NCBI GenBank assembly: GCA_025201805.1
Contig: MU619332.1
Coordinates: 1-64,000, forward strand
DNA: 64,000 bases
Direction: 5' to 3'
DNA from: Parasitella parasitica
Taxonomy: Eukaryota > Mucoromycota > Mucoromycetes > Mucorales > Mucoraceae
Both the position numbers and the translations under genes were made by a program. The notes beneath the pieces are model-generated. The model was not told where the DNA came from. It saw only the letters and a list, made by a program, of their open reading frames with translations, and did not search any database. Position 1 is the stretch's first letter; the number at the start of each line of letters is the position of its first letter. This document shows, in pieces, positions 59,608 through 64,000 of this stretch.

Positions 59608-59886
59608 GCTTCTATTATTGGGAAGATGGCAATATTTTAAGATGGGAATCTAGTCTTGTTCACTTCAGTCATTAGTATTCTTATTCTGAATGTTTATTGT
59701 GTAAGGGAAAGCACACTTTGATCAGGAGTGTTTTCCTTCACGCGACATTCATTGATAAGGTCTTTAATTTTATTTGTAATTCGGTTTGATTTATATGACT
59801 CTATGTGTTATGCGAACTCGAATGGCATGAATTGACTATGCATGACATTTGAGTCTTATTTTATCAGCTATGCGCTTTTAGTTATA

Positions 59887-62241
59887 TCATTCCATTGCAG
59901 TTCGTTCGTTATGAACAGCAGTTGCAAGCGATGTCTTTAGCGTTCTGTTCATACGTTCTACTAGTCCATCCGTCTGTGGGTGTTCCACCGAGGTCAACAA
60001 TCGTTTAATGCCTAGTCTTGCGCATACCTGCGTCATAGAATCACCCACCAACGAAGAGCCATTATCTGTGATCAATCTAGTTGTAACCGAGAACTTCAAC
60101 CCTAGTTCATATAATAGCGCTTGTGCTATATGGTTAGTGTGATAACTGGGAAGAGCCACCGCAATCGTCCATTTGCTCTAGTATTCACATATAACCAGCA
60201 GATATCTGTTGCCAGTTGTCGATAAAGGGAGCATTGCTATGTCCAGAGCCCAGATTTTGCCTATTCTTGAAGGTATAATTGGATTCATCGGCGGTACCAC
60301 CGAATCATTTCGGATCTTGTAGCGTTGGCATTCGTCGCATGTTCTAATCCAATGTTTTACATCGTCAATCATGGTTGACCACCAGCCTAATAATCGCACT
60401 TTGGCTAGTGTTTTGCCTACGCCATAATGACCACCAGTTGGGAGATTGTGCACGCTTCTTAATAGCGACTTGACCATGGGCTGAGGAGTAATTGAAACCA
60501 TCGAGCCGTCTTCGTATTGATACCAGAGAATGTCGTCTTTAAAAGCATATGGTTTCTTGACGTCTTGTTTCAGGATTTTCTGGATTTTCTTATCCTTTAA
60601 CTGTTCCGCCGCTTTCAATTGTAAGACTCCCGAGAGGAATTGCACAGCTCCCGCACCGCTTTCCCCTTGCGCTGGAGCTTTGCTCACCTTGCCAGCTTGG
60701 ATTTCTTGACTATTTTTACTTGATCTCATCGACTCAGTGCCTCAGCATCGACATTCAGAGCGCCTTTCCTGTGAACAATTGTGAAGGAAGACTCTTGAAT
60801 TGCTAGGATCCACCTAGCAATGCGTCCTTTGGGTTCATTGGTTGAGAGTATGCTCTTGAGGGCCGCATGATCCGTATATACTGTCAAACTTGCACCATAC
60901 AGGTACGGATAGAAATGCTTTAACGCATACACTACACAGAAAGCTTCTTGTTAGGTCGTGCTGTAGTTCTTTTCCGCAGGGGTCAGAGTTCGACTTGAAA
61001 AGGCAACAGGACGTTCATCTTGTACAATTACTGCACCCAGTCCATGCATACTGGCATCAGTATGTACATCATACGGTTTCGATGGATCTAGGTAGGCCAA
61101 TGTAGGGAGCGTCATAATAACTTTCTTCAGAGTTTCTAAGGCATTGAGTGCGCTTCCTCAGACCACTCATAAGGGACATCTTTCCTTAATAGTTGATACA
61201 GCGGAGCCGCCACAGGAACCAAATTTTTAATAAATCGATGATAGAAAGCACAAAATCCAAGAAACCTTAGGAAAGCCGAGACCGACATTGGAACCTTGCA
61301 ACCTTGAATCACTTGAACTTTTGTTAGATTTGATCTGATTCCTTGATCGCTTACTATAAACCCTTAAGTATGCAACTTCTCTCTTGAAGAATTGACATTT
61401 GTTGACTGAGATTTTCAAGTTATATTCGACCAGTCTTGACAGAACCGCACGTACTGTAACTCTTCTTCGAGAGTTTTCAGAGATGGGCTAAATACTATTA
61501 GGTCGTCCAAGTATACTTTACAACGTTGCAACCGTGTGTAATCCAAGCCATGAACCTGGCAAAGGCATTTGGGGCGGTAACGCAGCCAAAGGGCAGAACC
61601 TTGAAGTAGTATAAAGCCCCATCTGCTATAAACGCCGTTTTAGGGGAATCCCGTAAATCTAACGGTATTTGCCAGTAGCCCGCTTTTAAGTCTACGGTAC
61701 TTAGTTACTTGAAACCATGCAATTGATCTAGCAATTCGTTAAGATTTCCAATTGGGAACTTGTCCTTGACCGTAATTGCATTAAGCTTGCAATAATCTAC
61801 ACAGAAACGCCACTGAGGAGGAGTACCATCTTACGCTGCTTGTTCATGATCAACTTTTTTGATTAGTACCACAGGCGAACATCATGCGCTTGTGCTTGGT
61901 TCGATTACATACGCCTTTTCGTAGCATTTCAGCAACTTTTTTCTTGATTTGCTGCGTTTCCGCAAAAGGTCGTCGGTAATCTCGCACAAGAACAGGTAAA
62001 GCGTCGCCAATTATGACACGGTGCTTATATGGTGCATTCGTAATTGTTTGAGGTTCATCGTCATTTGGTATCAACGTCGAATAATCTTTCAAGATATCCT
62101 CAGCCAGCTGCTCTTCCTTCGTCTTCATTGTTTGCGTATTTTGAGCCTCTTTGACCTTGAATAGTTCCTTTGTTTTTGGTCGCAGGGCCCAATCTTCATG
62201 CACCATCCAATCCATGCACAAGATGATGTCCATATTTTGTT
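59887..62241 (-). pseudogene. Ty3/gypsy-type pol, decayed (protease-RT-RNase H-integrase)
   Basis: Reading the minus strand. The end of a protease domain (DIILCMDWM just inside 62233) runs into a reverse transcriptase with the catalytic YLDD at 61502-61513. An RNase H piece follows (KHFYPYLYGASLTVYTDHAAL, 60726-60932), then an integrase with an HHCC finger (GGHYG...CDECQRYK) and later DNGSSL and ERMNRTLK, supplying core Asp and Glu. Domain order is Ty3/gypsy. Several frameshifts and stops, for example TAG at 60178 inside the integrase, show it is dead. Its own LTRs are not in the window. It is the host of the nested insertion at 62242-63177. Confidence 0.9.
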
Positions 62242-63177
62242 TGTTGGATCAAAAAAAGATGAAATAAAAACCAAAGGTTAACGAGATACGAAAACTAAAG
62301 ATACTTTATTTAAGATCAAAATTGCATCTGCTATTTATACTTTTTACAACTACATAAATTTATGGTGACTTATTTAGATTACTAATTAACAAGACTAATT
62401 CACAGTAAAAATCTACTTGACAGGGTACTGTTTAGGATACAGATCAAATCTTAGCGGTAATGTATTATACTCTGTATAATACATCATAAAGCGAGCATGA
62501 GTAGAAATGCGTAGTAGAATGGGATGACTTTATTTAGACATGGCAAAGAGACATAAGTGGTAACTTTGAATGGCGAATCTTTATCCCAGTACAAAGTGGT
62601 GATATCCTATGACATTTGGTTCCTGAGGTCGGTGTTTAATCCTGATGAATGTTCTTCCATCAAAGCTACTAGGAACAAACATTCTATCCTTTATACGTAC
62701 ATATCTATGCTCTTGTCTTACTGGTAACTCGAAAACTCTTATCCACCAAGCTCCTAGGGATTGGTTCAAGGTGTACCCAATTATCCCTCATCCTAGAGAT
62801 CATGGTCCTATTGCTGCGGCACTGTCAAATAACTATAAATACCTTCAAAACATACACTAGTTTAAATATTCATTCAATCTTGGAATAGCAAAATAAATAT
62901 ATTCAGTTCTAATTGTATTTTCTGGCTATATTTTGTTATTCTAAACAGGTACGATATGAGGTTATACAGCAAGGGCTACACGTCTTTGATCTGAAAGAGC
63001 CTTAACCTTTATCCTGGTGCTCAGATATGTGTTACTTTCAGGAATAACCTTCTTGATTTGAAACAGAGACTTTATTCTCCAATTTACACAAGCGTATCAC
63101 ATCACATCATTGGACAATCTTCAATCTTCAATTGAAGTACATTGCCATGATCTCCTGTCTATAATTATGGCAGATCG
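62242..63177 (-). mobile_element. Solo LTR, family A, inserted in the gag-pol element and itself interrupted
   Basis: Same family as 2134-2556, on the opposite strand; total 936 bp because 519 bp are inserted. TTGTT flanks it at 62237-62241 and 63178-63182. When LTR and one duplication are ignored, the host reading frame resumes in phase across the join, which confirms the insertion. The first base of the LTR (minus-strand 5' end) is C where the other copy has T. Confidence 0.9.
62429..62947 (+). mobile_element. Solo LTR (519 bp) nested in family A LTR
   Basis: Begins TGTTTAGGATAC and ends ATTCTAAACA. GGTAC repeats at 62424-62428 and 62948-62952, and the family A sequence on either side is continuous with the 2134-2556 copy. 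A TATA-like CTATAAATACC near 62831 and AAATAAAT near 62893 give plus-strand polarity. A 62-codon minus-strand frame inside it has no known family. Confidence 0.92.
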
Positions 63178-63182
63178 TTGTT

Positions 63183-64000
63183 GTTTGACAACATAAGGGA
63201 ACGCTCGAATTCTCACGCCATCCAAAATGAATTGTCAAATCGTCTTGTTCTTGGTAGGTTGACTTAATCCACTACCATATTGAATGTACTTCATCGCCGT
63301 TAAAAATGTGTACAGATTCATTTTATTTGTTACCTCCCAAGAGACATGAGCGCGCTATGGCCACGCTTCCCGCACTTGTATCATGTTCTTGAATCACGTT
63401 TTTGGGAATCAAGTCTTGAAGAACCACCATTAGAGCCTTAGCCAGAATAACTACCAAGAGCACCAGGGACACCACCATGTCTATGCTTGCCTTTGAAGCC
63501 ACCAGTGCGCTGAAAATTTTGTTGTTCCGTTATTGATAAAGCACTGCTGCCACTTGAGCTTGTGCCGTAATTGATAGATGGAATAATGGGAGTCATCGCA
63601 TTTTGACCCAGACGTTGTAAACCTTCTTCGACTTCCGTTGTAATGTTAATTGCCTCTATCAAGGTTTTAGGTCCTCGATAGATAACTGCACGGAGTAATT
63701 CACTGTTTATGCGTTCTTTAAAGTAACCAATTTGCACACCAGGGCGAAAGACTTGTGCTCTGTCTAATAAATCTGAAATCAATGGACCGAATTGCTTCAT
63801 CGACATTTGACCTTGTCGCAGCTTCTTCAATTCAGCTAATGCCAGCAACGCAGGGTCATTACCACCACCAAATTGTAGTAAAAATGCCTTCTTCACCTCA
63901 GGCCAACCAGTTCAATGCATTATCTGTTAGTACCACAGATAATTCCGCCGCCTTTTTATCATCGTCGAAATTAATAATTCGCATAGATGTTCATAATGTT
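63183..64000 (-). pseudogene. Ty3/gypsy-type gag remnant, runs off the window
   Basis: Minus strand. The frame at 63438-63896 shows the retrotransposon gag pattern (KKAFLLQFGG, LKKLRQGQMSMKQF, ALLDRAQVFRPG-like text). Upstream the TDNALNW motif is in another frame, a frameshift near 63897-63912. Downstream is a degenerate zinc knuckle (KCGKRGHSA near 63370) that lacks its first Cys, and a stop before the protease region. It belongs with the pol remnant at 59887-62241 and continues beyond 64000. Confidence 0.85.

Overview
The window looks like nuclear DNA of an early-diverging filamentous fungus, most likely a mucoralean (Mucoromycota). It is AT-rich. Genes are compact, with many 45-80 bp GT-AG introns that usually end in TAG or CAG and often carry a CTAAT/CTAAC-like branch site. 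The gene set is fungal or opisthokont: a Zn2Cys6 factor, Hse1, Gcn2, an Ato/Gpr1-type transporter, Sen54, Gis2, Yra1, muskelin and GH47. The species cannot be fixed from sequence alone. Exon structures below were built by hand, requiring splice sites, reading phase and family alignment to agree; none has been tested with RNA.

Left flank (1-9500): repeat DNA. Two 913-bp inverted arms (1-913 and 3944-4856) appear identical and enclose about 3 kb that holds two LTR-like copies. The right arm belongs to a diverged direct array with a period near 1.48 kb that decays by about 7310. A possible orphan spliced transcript with a perfect TACTAAC branch site lies near 9 kb.

Core (10.3-56.8 kb): about 20 protein genes. 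In order: a small Zn2Cys6 factor (-), muskelin (+), a cytochrome b561-like membrane protein (+), NUS1 (+), an unrecognised coiled-coil/Cys-rich protein (-), an uncharacterised membrane protein (+), a GPI-type trypsin (-), HSE1 (-), GCN2 (+), a short-chain dehydrogenase (-), an acidic protein (-), RPP30/RPP1 (-), an acetate transporter-type gene (-), a type II glycosyltransferase-like gene (-), a decayed gene (-), a GH47 alpha-mannosidase (+), a small secreted peptide (+), YRA1/ALY (-), SEN54 (-), GIS2/CNBP (+) and a large kelch-transmembrane protein (+). Themes are RNA processing (RPP30, Yra1, Sen54, Gis2), glycan and secretory work (NUS1, GH47, the glycosyltransferase-like gene), endosomal sorting (Hse1) and amino-acid stress (Gcn2). 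No metabolic gene cluster is evident.

Right flank (56.9-64 kb): a transposon graveyard. It holds solo LTRs of several families, three with perfect 5-bp target duplications in tandem, plus a broken Ty3/gypsy-type gag-pol on the minus strand. A solo LTR interrupts that gag-pol, and a second solo LTR interrupts the first; each insertion has its own target duplication. One LTR-like family (B) and one LTR family (A) occur in both flanks.

I found no CRISPR array, rRNA or convincing tRNA. The most notable items are the long identical palindrome arms, the three-level nested insertion, two independently supported GC-AG introns, very small coding exons (10, 14 and 30 nt), and an uncharacterised Cys-rich protein facing NUS1 with only 5 bp between stop codons.
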